This document shows positions 24,184 through 31,159 of a DNA stretch of 31,159 nucleotides, in pieces. The stretch lies in NCBI GenBank assembly GCA_963582935.1, contig CAUZSH010000015.1, forward strand, positions 1-31,159, given 5' to 3'. A program made the translations under genes and the position numbers. The notes beneath the pieces are model-generated. The model saw only the letters and a program-made list of their open reading frames with translations. It was not told the origin of the DNA and searched no databases. Every line of letters starts with the position of its first letter. Within the stretch, counting starts at the first letter, position 1. This DNA is from CAUZSH01 sp963582935. GTDB taxonomy: Bacteria; Pseudomonadota; Gammaproteobacteria; Francisellales; Francisellaceae.

Positions 24184-25638
24184 TTACCAAGCTGGGATTG
24201 CGGCACCATCTGGATAAAGTTTTTGGGCAATGGCATTCACCTGTTTTGAATGCATTACCTCCACCAATCTATGAAGTAATGGATTTGTCTTATCAGCATC
24301 TCGTACCACTATAATATTAGCAAAAGGAGAGTCTTTTCCTTCTTTGTATAATGCATTATTTAAGGTTAACGGCGGTTGTGCAAGACCCACATAATCATTG
24401 GTGATAGCGCCTAAAGCAACTTGGTTTAGGATTCTCGGGATTTGAGCAGCGTCCAATTCTTTGAATTTTAAGTTATAAGGGTTGGAAGCAATATTACGAG
24501 GCGTGGCTTTCCAGCCAATGCCAGAGTCAAGCTTTATGAGGCCCGCTTTGCTGAGTAGGAGTAGTGCACGCCCTTCATTGGTGGGGTCATTCGGAATGGC
24601 AACGGTTGAGCCATTTTTAATGCTTTTGATGTTTTTCAGTGAGTCAGAAAAAAGTCCCATTGGGAAGATGAAAGTCTTACCAATCCACGTAATTTTATAG
24701 TGGCGTGCGGAAATCTGGCTTTCTAAAAATGGGATGTGTTGAAAGATATTGGCATCAATGGCACCTGAGTTCAACGCTTCATTGGGGATACTATAGTCGT
24801 CAAAAGAGATCACTTTAATATCCATATGATATTTTTCAGCGGCGACTTTTTGTGCTACTTTCATGATATCGGTCATCGGACCCGACATGACCCCAACTTT
24901 AATGACATTGGCAGCCGTTGGCATATTTGTATAAATGACTTGGGTGATAGAGCCTGCAACCAAGATGATGCAAAGCAACCAAAGTTTTAACATGGATTTT
25001 GATTTTGCCAAATAATCGCCAAAGGATTGGCTGAGTTGCACGATGATAATTAAGATGATGACCGTTTCAAGCATCACAGCAAGGTTAAATCTTTGATAGC
25101 CATATTGAATGGCGAGTGTGCCAAGTCCACCACCACCAATAGCGCCGGCCATAGCTGAGAAGCCGATGAGTGAGATAATGGTTAAGGTCGCACCACTAAT
25201 TAACTGAGGGCGTGCCTCTGGAAGCAAGACCTTTACAATAATCTGCCATTTTGTGGCACCCATTGAGTTTGCCGCTTCAATAAGACCTTTGTCGACCTTT
25301 GCAATAGCGGTTTCAGCAATACGCGCATAGAAGGGGATTGCGGCTAAAATCAAGGGGATAATAGAGGCGTCTGTACCGATTGAGGTCCCCAATAAAAAAG
25401 TGGTGACGGGAATTAATAGAATCATCAAGATGATATAAGGAATGGACCTTGCTGCATTCACCAGCAACCCAAGCGTATTGTTGATCAGTTTGTTATACCA
25501 ATGTGTTTGTTGAGCGGATAAAAATAAGATAACGCCAAGCACAAGCCCTAAAAAAAGTGAGACAGCACTGGAAATAAACACCATGTAGATGGTTTGCCAT
25601 GTGGAGATAATAACGTCATTAAGCATTAGTTCTGGCAT
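24184..25638 (-). CDS. metIQ: Methionine ABC transporter, fused permease and binding protein (MetI-MetQ)
   Basis: One 484-residue protein joins two normally separate subunits of methionine import. Residues 1 to about 215 are a MetI-type permease with five membrane segments and an ATPase-contact loop at EAANSMGATKWQIIVKVLLP. After a sixth hydrophobic stretch (about 217-236, WLLCIILVAGSITQVIY) comes an NlpA/MetQ binding domain to the C-terminus (VIKVGVMSGPMTDIMK, PNDPTNEGRALLLL, LDAAQIPRILN). No lipobox is present, so the binding domain is tethered by the membrane segment instead of a lipid. Similar fusions are known in Francisella. It overlaps metN by 20 bases. Confidence 0.93.
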   Translation of the reverse strand: MPELMLNDVIISTWQTIYMVFISSAVSLFLGLVLGVILFLSAQQTHWYNKLINNTLGLLVNAARSIPYIILMILLIPVTTFLLGTSIGTDASIIPLILAAIPFYARIAETAIAKVDKGLIEAANSMGATKWQIIVKVLLPEARPQLISGATLTIISLIGFSAMAGAIGGGGLGTLAIQYGYQRFNLAVMLETVIILIIIVQLSQSFGDYLAKSKSMLKLWLLCIILVAGSITQVIYTNMPTAANVIKVGVMSGPMTDIMKVAQKVAAEKYHMDIKVISFDDYSIPNEALNSGAIDANIFQHIPFLESQISARHYKITWIGKTFIFPMGLFSDSLKNIKSIKNGSTVAIPNDPTNEGRALLLLSKAGLIKLDSGIGWKATPRNIASNPYNLKFKELDAAQIPRILNQVALGAITNDYVGLAQPPLTLNNALYKEGKDSPFANIIVVRDADKTNPLLHRLVEVMHSKQVNAIAQKLYPDGAAIPAW

Positions 25639-26668
25639 AGCCGATCACCTCAAATTGAATATTGTTTTTATTGATGTAGTTTAAAGCGGCTTCCCAATTT
25701 TCTTTTTGCCCCTGCAATAAACAGATGCTAATGCCGACAGTTTCTCCATGAATTTGTTCAATATTGGCTTGAATAATATTTGCAGTCACACTGAACTTTT
25801 GATGTAGTGTGACAATTAAAGGTTCATTTGCTGAGTCACCGATAAAGGTGATTTTAACCACAGGAATCAGATTTTCTTCTGTGTATGGATTTGCAACAAG
25901 GCTGGCTTTAAACTCATCGGGCAGGGTGAGCTTCATAGTGGCTTCGGTCATGGATTTGGCAATATCTGTTTTAGGATGAATAAAGATATTGGTGACGTTT
26001 CCTGATTCGGCAATATTGCCTTGATCAATAATGGCAACTTGGTCACATATTTCACGCACCACATCCATTTCATGCGTAATGAGGATGATAGTGATACCTA
26101 ATGTACGGTTAATTTTGCGCAACAGGTTTAGAATTTGTTTAGTTGTTTCAGGATCCAGTGCCGAGGTGGCTTCATCAGATAACAGTATTTTAGGGTTGGA
26201 TGCCAATGCCCGTGCAATAGCAACACGTTGTTTCTGCCCGCCACTGAGTTGGTCAGGGTAGTTGTGTGCCAGTGCGCCTAATCCTGTTAGTTTGATCAGC
26301 TCTTGAACGCGATCTTCAATTGAGGATTTACTTAAGCCTTGAATCTCTAGTGGGAACGCAATGTTTTGAGCAGCGGTTCTGGAGCTCAATAGATTAAAAT
26401 GTTGGAAAATCATACCCATATTTTGGCGTGTTTTTCTAAGTTTTTCAGGAGACAGTTCCATGAGATTCACGCCATCAATAGTGATAGAGCCATCTGATGG
26501 TCGTTCTAAAAGGTTAATGCATCGGACAAGTGTGCTTTTTCCTGCACCACTACGACCAATAATGCCGTATATTTCGCCTTTATTTACATGCAAATTAACT
26601 TGATCAAGTGCGACATATTTTTGCCCCTTGATCCAATATTCTTTGCGTAGATCCTTTATTTCAATCAT
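25619..26668 (-). CDS. metN: Methionine ABC transporter ATP-binding protein MetN
   Basis: MetN powers D/L-methionine import with the fused MetIQ. The 349 residues show Walker A GRSGAGKS (38-45), signature LSGGQKQR (141-148), Walker B ILLSDEA (161-167) with TSALDP after it, and a C-terminal NIL domain of about 100 residues (about 255-345), which senses internal methionine and inhibits transport. The ATG at 26668 is the family-usual MIEIKDLRKEY start. Its 20-base overlap with metIQ indicates tight coupling. I found no convincing MetJ box (AGACGTCT repeats) upstream. A TATAAT on the minus strand near 26715 may be its -10. Confidence 0.96.
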   Translation of the reverse strand: MIEIKDLRKEYWIKGQKYVALDQVNLHVNKGEIYGIIGRSGAGKSTLVRCINLLERPSDGSITIDGVNLMELSPEKLRKTRQNMGMIFQHFNLLSSRTAAQNIAFPLEIQGLSKSSIEDRVQELIKLTGLGALAHNYPDQLSGGQKQRVAIARALASNPKILLSDEATSALDPETTKQILNLLRKINRTLGITIILITHEMDVVREICDQVAIIDQGNIAESGNVTNIFIHPKTDIAKSMTEATMKLTLPDEFKASLVANPYTEENLIPVVKITFIGDSANEPLIVTLHQKFSVTANIIQANIEQIHGETVGISICLLQGQKENWEAALNYINKNNIQFEVIGYARTNA

Positions 26669-26828
26669 GCAGTTACATCCTTTTTATTCACGTTTAAGAG
26701 AATCAACAATTATTATACATAATCTTGTTCAATATGCGATAAAAAATGGGCGTTAGGTTGATTTATTTGTAGGCAGAAGATTAATGGCTAGGCAGGTGAT
26801 TTATTTTAAAATTATTCTGTGTATCAAC

Positions 26829-26858
26829 TTGATAAATAAAACATTCAACAACTATACT
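26829..26858 (+). promoter_or_regulatory. Promoter of the two permease genes
   Basis: TTGATA (26829-26834) and TATACT (26853-26858), both 5 of 6 matches, are 18 bases apart. The GTG at 26902 would be about 37 bases into the transcript. The promoter shows that the permease genes are read independently of any opp gene to the left. Confidence 0.6.
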
Positions 26859-26901
26859 GAAATCAACTTAGATTCGGCGTGATGTAACAGGATGTTGCCT
26901 T

Positions 26902-27891
26902 GTGATTGCCTATATTATTAGACGTTTTTTATACGCAATCCCCATCTTGTTGGGGGTGAATATACTGACATTTCTGCTTTTTTTTTCAGTCAATACACCG
27001 GATGATATTGCACGGATGCATCTGGGTGAAAAGCATGTGACAGAGCAAGATGTTACAAATTGGAAAAGCCTACATGGTTATGATGAGCCTTATTACTATA
27101 ATGGCAAGGCTTCTGGAGTTGGCGTTTTTACTCGGACAATATTTTTCAATAAATCGCTAAAGCTTTTTAGTTTTGAGTTTGGAACTTCTGATAATGGGCG
27201 GGATATTAGCCATGATGTTTCGCAACGTATGTGGCCATCTTTGGTGCTTGCTATTCCCACGTTAATTATTGGGATCTTAATCAATATCACTTTCGCGCTC
27301 TTACTGGCATTTTTTCGGCGAACCTATTTGGATTTTTGGGGAGTGACGCTGTGCATTATGCTAATGTCAATTTCTAGCTTGTTTTACATTATTGCAGGGC
27401 AATTTTTATTTGGAAAGATGCTAAAACTTGTGCCAATTTCAGGGTATCAAACAGGCATAGATGCTTGGAAGTTTGTGTTGCTTCCCGTTATTATTGGTGT
27501 GATTGGAGGCATTGGCTCCGGTACACGCCTATATCGAACCCTGTTTTTGGAAGAAATGACCAAGGATTATGTGAAAACGGCTCGTGCTAAAGGTTTGCCT
27601 GAAATAACGATCCTGTTTCGACATGTGCTAAAGAATGCCATGATTCCGATTTTAACCGGTATTGTGGTGGTGATTCCTAGCTTATTTATGGGTAGTTTGA
27701 TTATGGAATCCTTTTTTGGAATTCCGGGCTTAGGAAGTTATACTTTGGATGCGATTCAGGGGCAAGATTTTGCGATTGTGCGCTCCATGGTTTTTTTAGG
27801 ATCTTTGCTATACGTCATTGGGTTGGTGTTAACGGATATTTCTTATACCTTTGTTGACCCCCGTGTCAAACTGTCTAATGAGAATATGTGA
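26902..27891 (+). CDS. Oligopeptide/dipeptide-type ABC transporter permease (OppB/DppB-like)
   Basis: A 329-residue inner-membrane permease. MIAYIIRRFLYAIPILLGVNILTF is the usual OppB/DppB N-terminus. A periplasmic loop at about 35-105 is long, and the core has the EAA loop YVKTARAKGLPEITILFRHVLKNAMIP (about 224-250). GSLIMESFFGIPGLG (about 266-280) follows. The C-terminus, TDISYTFVDPRVKL, is also typical. Start is GTG at 26902 with AGGA nine bases upstream. It is coupled to the next gene, and no opp or dpp binding protein precedes it. Which peptide or other substrate is carried cannot be told. Confidence 0.88.
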   Translation: MIAYIIRRFLYAIPILLGVNILTFLLFFSVNTPDDIARMHLGEKHVTEQDVTNWKSLHGYDEPYYYNGKASGVGVFTRTIFFNKSLKLFSFEFGTSDNGRDISHDVSQRMWPSLVLAIPTLIIGILINITFALLLAFFRRTYLDFWGVTLCIMLMSISSLFYIIAGQFLFGKMLKLVPISGYQTGIDAWKFVLLPVIIGVIGGIGSGTRLYRTLFLEEMTKDYVKTARAKGLPEITILFRHVLKNAMIPILTGIVVVIPSLFMGSLIMESFFGIPGLGSYTLDAIQGQDFAIVRSMVFLGSLLYVIGLVLTDISYTFVDPRVKLSNENM

Positions 27892-29285
27892 TGTTATTGC
27901 CATTGTATACGGATATTTTACTTTGGTTTCTAGTCATTGTAGTTACGGCTATTATTTATTTTTCTCGAAAACAGCCACAATTTATCGCCGTTTTTCAAGT
28001 GATTAAAACCCGTAAAATGGGCATTTCAACCTTGGTTATCTTGCTGTTTTATATGGGGGTCGGATTATTGGACTCTATTCACTACCGTTCAGTATTATAC
28101 GTGACAGATAATGGTACGTCTGTTTATGGATCGGAAGTGAGAAGTGTTTTAGATGATGTGTTGGCACCAAGAGATCAGCAAAGCGAAAAAACTTATTCAG
28201 CGCCCTTTGCACAGAAATTGTTTAATAAGGAAACTGCCTCCGACGTGAATGGCAATCAGATACGTGTTTATCCATTATTAAAATATACCCAACCATTTCC
28301 GTTGAAAGAAGTCTCTATGAGGATGAATATTACCTTGATATTGATTTTAGCTGTGATGAAGGCAATGATCATATTCATTGGCATTTTGATGCTGTGGTCT
28401 TTCTATTACGCGTGGCGTTTTCAGGTTTCAATCATTGCCCATATTGGGCACTTTATTCAAGGAAATCATGAGACTTGTTGGCGCACTTTTTGGTTTGTGG
28501 CATTTATGATTCTATTGCTGTGTATGTTAAGTATGAGTTTGTTGGAATATGTGCATGTGTTTGGCACGGATAAAGTAGGCGATGATATTTTCTATTCAGC
28601 TATTAAAAGCATTCGGACAGCAGTAGTGATCGGTACGGTGACCACGCTTGTTTTACTTCCCTTTGCCATTGCTTTTGGCATCTTAGCAGGATTCTATGGC
28701 GGGTGGTTAGATGATCTGATTCAATATATTTACACAACGCTAAGCTCAATTCCCGGGATTTTATTGATTGCGGCTTTTGCATTGATGCTGAATCTTTTTA
28801 TGGCGCAACATCCAGAATGGTTTAATACTATGCTGGAACGAGCAGATGCGAGGCTTTTAGGGTTGTGTGTGATTCTTGGTATTACCAGTTGGACGGGTTT
28901 ATGTCGTTTGCTTCGTGCTGAAACGATGAAGGTAAGAGAGCTGGATTATGTGATGGCGGCACGATCTATGGGTGTTTCGCAATTTAAGATTATGTTACGC
29001 CATATTCTACCTAGTGTGATGTATTTGATTGTGATTTCTATTGCCATTGATTTTAGTGGGCTGGTGTTGGCTGAAAGCATTTTGTCTTATGTGGGGGTAG
29101 GGGTTGATCCTACGATGCACAGTTGGGGGAATATGATTAACAGTGCACGATTGGAGTTGGGGCGTGATCCTGTTGTGTGGTGGCCTTTGATGGCGGCTTT
29201 TAGTTTGATGTTTATTTTGGTGATTGCGGCAAATCTATTTGCAGACGTAGTCAGGGATGCATTGGATCCAAGATTGAGACGGTAG
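27891..29285 (+). CDS. OppC/DppC-like ABC permease with long N-terminal extension
   Basis: The 464-residue partner of the preceding permease. The core (about 230-464) has the EAA loop YVMAARSMGVSQFKIMLRHILP, SILSYVGVGVDPTMHSWG and the usual ending ADVVRDALDPRLRR. The first 230 residues are extra: two N-terminal membrane segments, a polar stretch at about 65-140, then two more membrane segments. OppC is usually about 300 residues, so this is roughly 160 longer. The ATG at 27891 shares a TGATG junction with the previous stop; a GTG one codon earlier is possible. No oppD or oppF follows: the next 590 bases are remnants. Confidence 0.86.
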   Translation: MLLPLYTDILLWFLVIVVTAIIYFSRKQPQFIAVFQVIKTRKMGISTLVILLFYMGVGLLDSIHYRSVLYVTDNGTSVYGSEVRSVLDDVLAPRDQQSEKTYSAPFAQKLFNKETASDVNGNQIRVYPLLKYTQPFPLKEVSMRMNITLILILAVMKAMIIFIGILMLWSFYYAWRFQVSIIAHIGHFIQGNHETCWRTFWFVAFMILLLCMLSMSLLEYVHVFGTDKVGDDIFYSAIKSIRTAVVIGTVTTLVLLPFAIAFGILAGFYGGWLDDLIQYIYTTLSSIPGILLIAAFALMLNLFMAQHPEWFNTMLERADARLLGLCVILGITSWTGLCRLLRAETMKVRELDYVMAARSMGVSQFKIMLRHILPSVMYLIVISIAIDFSGLVLAESILSYVGVGVDPTMHSWGNMINSARLELGRDPVVWWPLMAAFSLMFILVIAANLFADVVRDALDPRLRR

Positions 29286-29342
29286 AAGCAAATAATTTAC
29301 GATTGCTTTTTTTAGACACAAACCTAGTTTTTTTGTTATACA

Positions 29343-29412
29343 CAAAAACGGCCGTTTTTTAAGGCAGGGATGGCAAATTAAAAAGCAACTATTTTATTCA
29401 CAGGAAAATGGG
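29343..29412. repeat. 70-bp direct repeat, copy 1 (left of the phosphatase gene)
   Basis: Matches 30883-30952 base for base with four differences (29346, 29351, 29389, 29410), at a constant offset of 1540. Its left end in this copy contains the perfect palindrome AAAAACGGCCGTTTTT, which could act as a terminator for the permease genes. On the minus strand the repeat holds the last ten codons and stop of the remnant at 29378-29542 plus its 3' flank. Confidence 0.9.
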
Positions 29413-29542
29413 TCTCCATACAGATCTGGGCCAAATGTTCAACTTGGGGCTGTATATTGACCACACTCAGTGAATCAATGCGCATAATTGGTCTTGTGCG
29501 CTTAGAATATGCCCAACTGATCGCATAGGTTGCCACAAATAC
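29378..29542 (-). pseudogene. C-terminal remnant of an unidentified protein
   Basis: On the minus strand a 54-codon frame ends at TAA 29380-29378; just upstream of it (29543 onwards) the frame is closed by stops, so only the tail of a gene seems left. It reads ATYAISWAYSKRTRPIMR and later VEHLAQICMETHFPVNKIVAF. I cannot assign a family. Its final ten codons are repeated in copy 2 at 30918-30950 with Val-to-Ile and His-to-Tyr changes, which supports the frame as having been coding. The opposite strand is also open over part of it, so the strand is not certain. Confidence 0.45.
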
Positions 29543-29650
29543 TTAAATTTAGACTAATAATTCTATTCGTATAGTTTTAAGATGTTTTTACTAAAGCCTT
29601 TATTTATGAGCTAACATCATGATTTAGAAAGAGAAAGATCGGATATCTGA

Positions 29651-29809
29651 ACATTTGTCCCAGATCTTTATGATAACCCAAAGATGCACGTCCACCATAT
29701 ATATTCGCTAATTTTCCAAGAACTGAGGTTACCTTTAAATGCGAGTAATTTGTTGGCATGGATTCCTAAATCTATTATGAGCGACCGAGAAATACGCAAT
29801 TATATGTAA
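29651..29809 (+). pseudogene. 52-codon fragment, loosely HNH/AHH-nuclease-like
   Basis: The frame between a TGA at 29648 and TAA at 29807-29809 reads TFVPDLYDNPKMHVHHIYSL and continues IFQELRLPLNASNLLAWIPK. The VHHI followed by LPLNASNLLAWIP resembles the HH...N.i.LP pattern at the end of AHH/HNH-type toxin nucleases. There is no ribosome site and the region upstream is closed, so this would be a remnant. The spacer 29286-29877 thus holds remnants rather than an intact gene. Confidence 0.25.
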
Positions 29810-29877
29810 TAAACCTGTAACATTTAAGCGATACAATATTTCCCATCGATTACAACATATAGAAATTTAGGGCATCC

Positions 29878-30864
29878 ATGAAAAAGCACCATAAAAAGAT
29901 TATAGCGTCACTGTCATTAGCTCTAGGGGCGGTGTCTTTCAATGCACATGCACAAGCAAGCGATAACAAGCAATATAATGTGAACCCATTAGAGCTTTAT
30001 AGCAAAGTAACATCACTAACAATGGCGTTCAATGAAAAGTATGGCAAAGAATTTCGGTTGCCTGTAAACGCAAAGGACTCTGTTGATGTCATTTTGAAAC
30101 ACTCTGACACTAAAAAATATATGGGCAGTAAAACATATAATGGGTACAGCCTAGACTCGAAATTTTCAAAAGAAGCGCATGATATGATGAATGCCCTTGC
30201 TAATTTGGTTGGGGATTTTAAAAGAATTGGTTTCATTCGGGAAATAAAATCACAAGGAAAAACCCCAGCCTTGATGTTTGATATTGATAACACAATAGAG
30301 CTAACATCGTTTGACGATGATTATTTTACAAAATCTGGGATAAATGATCCATCGACTGCGCATTTCATAAAAAAAGTATGCTTCAAAGACGGCATTGCTT
30401 GTTACTTCATTACGGCTAGAACATGCAATCACAATGAGGCATCAGCAACAAAAAAATGGCTACAAAAACATTTGAGTTTGACGAATGAGCAAGTTTCTAA
30501 GTATGTGTTTTTATCTGGTTCGATGCCTGCCAATGCGTGTACGTCAAAACCAAATGAGAAAGTTGCTTATAAAGATGTGTTACGAGAATCGCTAAGTCAA
30601 ACAAGACATGTGTATTGGTTAATGTCTATCGGAGACCAAATGACAGATTGGTTTGGCAAACATTCTGGTTTAAAAGTGTGGTATCCAAATGAGATGTTTG
30701 ACAGTTCTATTGTAGGTAATAATGGTAATGACTCAAATAAGAAGGGCGTATTGAAAACAGTGGTAGCTCCGACAGAAGGGTGTTATCAGAAATTAAAAGA
30801 CAAAGCTTTGACTGACAGCACGATACAATATTGCCAAACATTCAAGAAAAACACCTATGTTTAG
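29878..30864 (+). CDS. Secreted HAD-superfamily acid phosphatase (class B / P4-like)
   Basis: A 328-residue exported phosphatase. The signal peptide ends at about AHA|QA (residue 25). HAD motif I is FDIDNT with Asp135 as nucleophile and Asp137 as acid/base. Motif II Thr179 is in YFITAR, motif III a Lys at about 228-232, and motif IV is IGDQMTDW with Asp253 and Asp257. This set and the long insert before motif I (about 26-125) fit the class B acid phosphatase family (PF03767), which works on phosphomonoesters in the periplasm or outside the cell. AGGG lies before the ATG. It sits alone between two 70-bp repeats and beside an IS6-family element, and its codon use is AT-rich, so acquisition is likely. 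Confidence 0.85.
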   Translation: MKKHHKKIIASLSLALGAVSFNAHAQASDNKQYNVNPLELYSKVTSLTMAFNEKYGKEFRLPVNAKDSVDVILKHSDTKKYMGSKTYNGYSLDSKFSKEAHDMMNALANLVGDFKRIGFIREIKSQGKTPALMFDIDNTIELTSFDDDYFTKSGINDPSTAHFIKKVCFKDGIACYFITARTCNHNEASATKKWLQKHLSLTNEQVSKYVFLSGSMPANACTSKPNEKVAYKDVLRESLSQTRHVYWLMSIGDQMTDWFGKHSGLKVWYPNEMFDSSIVGNNGNDSNKKGVLKTVVAPTEGCYQKLKDKALTDSTIQYCQTFKKNTYV

Positions 30865-30882
30865 GCTCATGAATCCTGTACG

Positions 30883-30952
30883 CAATAACGACCGTTTTTT
30901 AAGGCAGGGATGGCAAATTAAAAAGCAATTATTTTATTCACAGGAAAATAGG
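30883..30952. repeat. 70-bp direct repeat, copy 2 (right of the phosphatase gene)
   Basis: Second copy of the repeat at 29343-29412, starting 19 bases after the phosphatase stop. In the minus strand it contains the codons for FPVNKIIAF and a stop (30920-30918), but the frame closes just upstream because of a one-base insertion relative to copy 1. Homology fades by about 30961, nine bases before the insertion-sequence end. Confidence 0.9.
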
Positions 30953-30969
30953 GACTCTACAAGTAACCC

Positions 30970-31159
30970 GGTTCTGTCGCATTAATTTCAACAACTTAAG
31001 ATTGACTAGCCTCTAGACCTACTTATGCTGCGAGATCATAAAATTGTTCCCAAACAGGTTTATTTTGCGAATCTTTCATTTGTCTTTTTCTGAGCATATG
31101 ATGAAGTTCTATTCCAGTGATCGTTGCTTTGGCTGAATCAAAAGTTTTAAAACCTAGAG
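30970..31159 (-). mobile_element. IS6-family insertion sequence, right part only
   Basis: The element starts with GGTTCTGTCGCATTAATTT at 30970, which matches the IS6-family terminal inverted repeat (GGTTCTGTTGCAAA type). The transposase tail (31023-31159) reads inwards from it on the minus strand. Eight bases to the left (AGTAACCC) would be the target duplication, but the other end lies outside the window. IS6 elements commonly move by cointegration and often bracket accessory genes. Confidence 0.85.
31023..31159 (-). CDS. IS6-family transposase, C-terminal fragment
   Basis: About 45 codons up to TAA at 31025-31023, cut by the window edge. GFKTFDSAKATITGIELHHM followed by LRKRQMKD is the conserved C-terminal part of IS6/IS26-family DDE transposases (compare GFQSFHSA...GYEAMHMLRKGQVK in IS26). 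The catalytic residues are upstream and unseen, so I cannot tell whether the element is active. Confidence 0.85.
   Translation of the reverse strand, partial: LGFKTFDSAKATITGIELHHMLRKRQMKDSQNKPVWEQFYDLAA

Noticed and set aside
26669..26730. MetJ box or methionine riboswitch before metN
   Set aside because: No AGACGTCT-like tandem repeats and no S-box or SAM-riboswitch core could be seen in the short leader.
29343..29460. Plus-strand frame resembling the C-terminus of a UmuC-type polymerase (RQGWQIKKQLFYSQ)
   Set aside because: Only a Trp and a few basic residues fit the UmuC tail, the YTT and W.ELP positions do not, and no umuD or longer umuC part is nearby. The minus-strand reading is at least as open.

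Overview
The window is a piece of an AT-rich bacterial chromosome, almost certainly from a gammaproteobacterium. The evidence is the gltB-gltD, sucC-sucD, coaD-ferredoxin and metN-metI/Q gene arrangements. The fused MetI-MetQ protein and a Pht-like MFS transporter lean towards the Francisella / Fastidiosibacteraceae / Piscirickettsia side of the class, but this is inference and I cannot name a species. I saw no rRNA or tRNA gene and no CRISPR array.

Layout. Positions 1-2668 (minus strand) hold a phosphate-uptake operon, pstC-pstA-pstB, followed by the first 28 codons of a lipoprotein that may be the phosphate-binding protein. A textbook 7-4-7 Pho box with a -10 at the expected distance lies just upstream. 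Positions 2669-7617 are AT-rich and loosely packed: a GGCT-fold protein, an ammonium transporter without an adjacent glnK, an MFS transporter and a fatty-acid-hydroxylase family membrane enzyme. They are separated by intergenic stretches with strong dyads (3582-3605, 5398-5467, 7632-7654). Positions 7816-13706 are gltBD (glutamate synthase). Next come an iron-regulated-looking flavodoxin-like gene, an unidentified membrane-anchored coiled-coil protein, and sucCD with its own promoter and terminator. Positions 18131-21038 form one plus-strand run, sufS - A-type carrier - sufT - coaD - 4Fe-4S ferredoxin, mostly iron-sulfur cluster assembly, without sufBCD. arsC faces it.

From about 21.4 kb gene decay is visible: a histidine-kinase C-terminal remnant with an 8-bp triplication, and an MFS transporter broken by one missing base in a short G-run. 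Intact metN-metIQ (methionine import) follows. On the plus strand are two Opp/Dpp-type permease genes with their own promoter but no visible binding protein or ATPases.

The right end (29.3-31.2 kb) is accessory. A secreted HAD-type acid phosphatase is bracketed by two copies of a ~70-bp repeat, which appear to be two 3' ends of the same decayed gene, and the window runs out inside an IS6-family insertion sequence.

Functionally the window is mostly nutrient acquisition (phosphate, ammonium, methionine, peptides), nitrogen assimilation (Amt plus GltBD), the TCA cycle and Fe-S biogenesis. I did not find a convincing new multi-gene system. The most unusual items are the dyad-rich spacer at 5021-5580, the repeat-bracketed phosphatase, the frameshifted transporter and the orphan permease pair.
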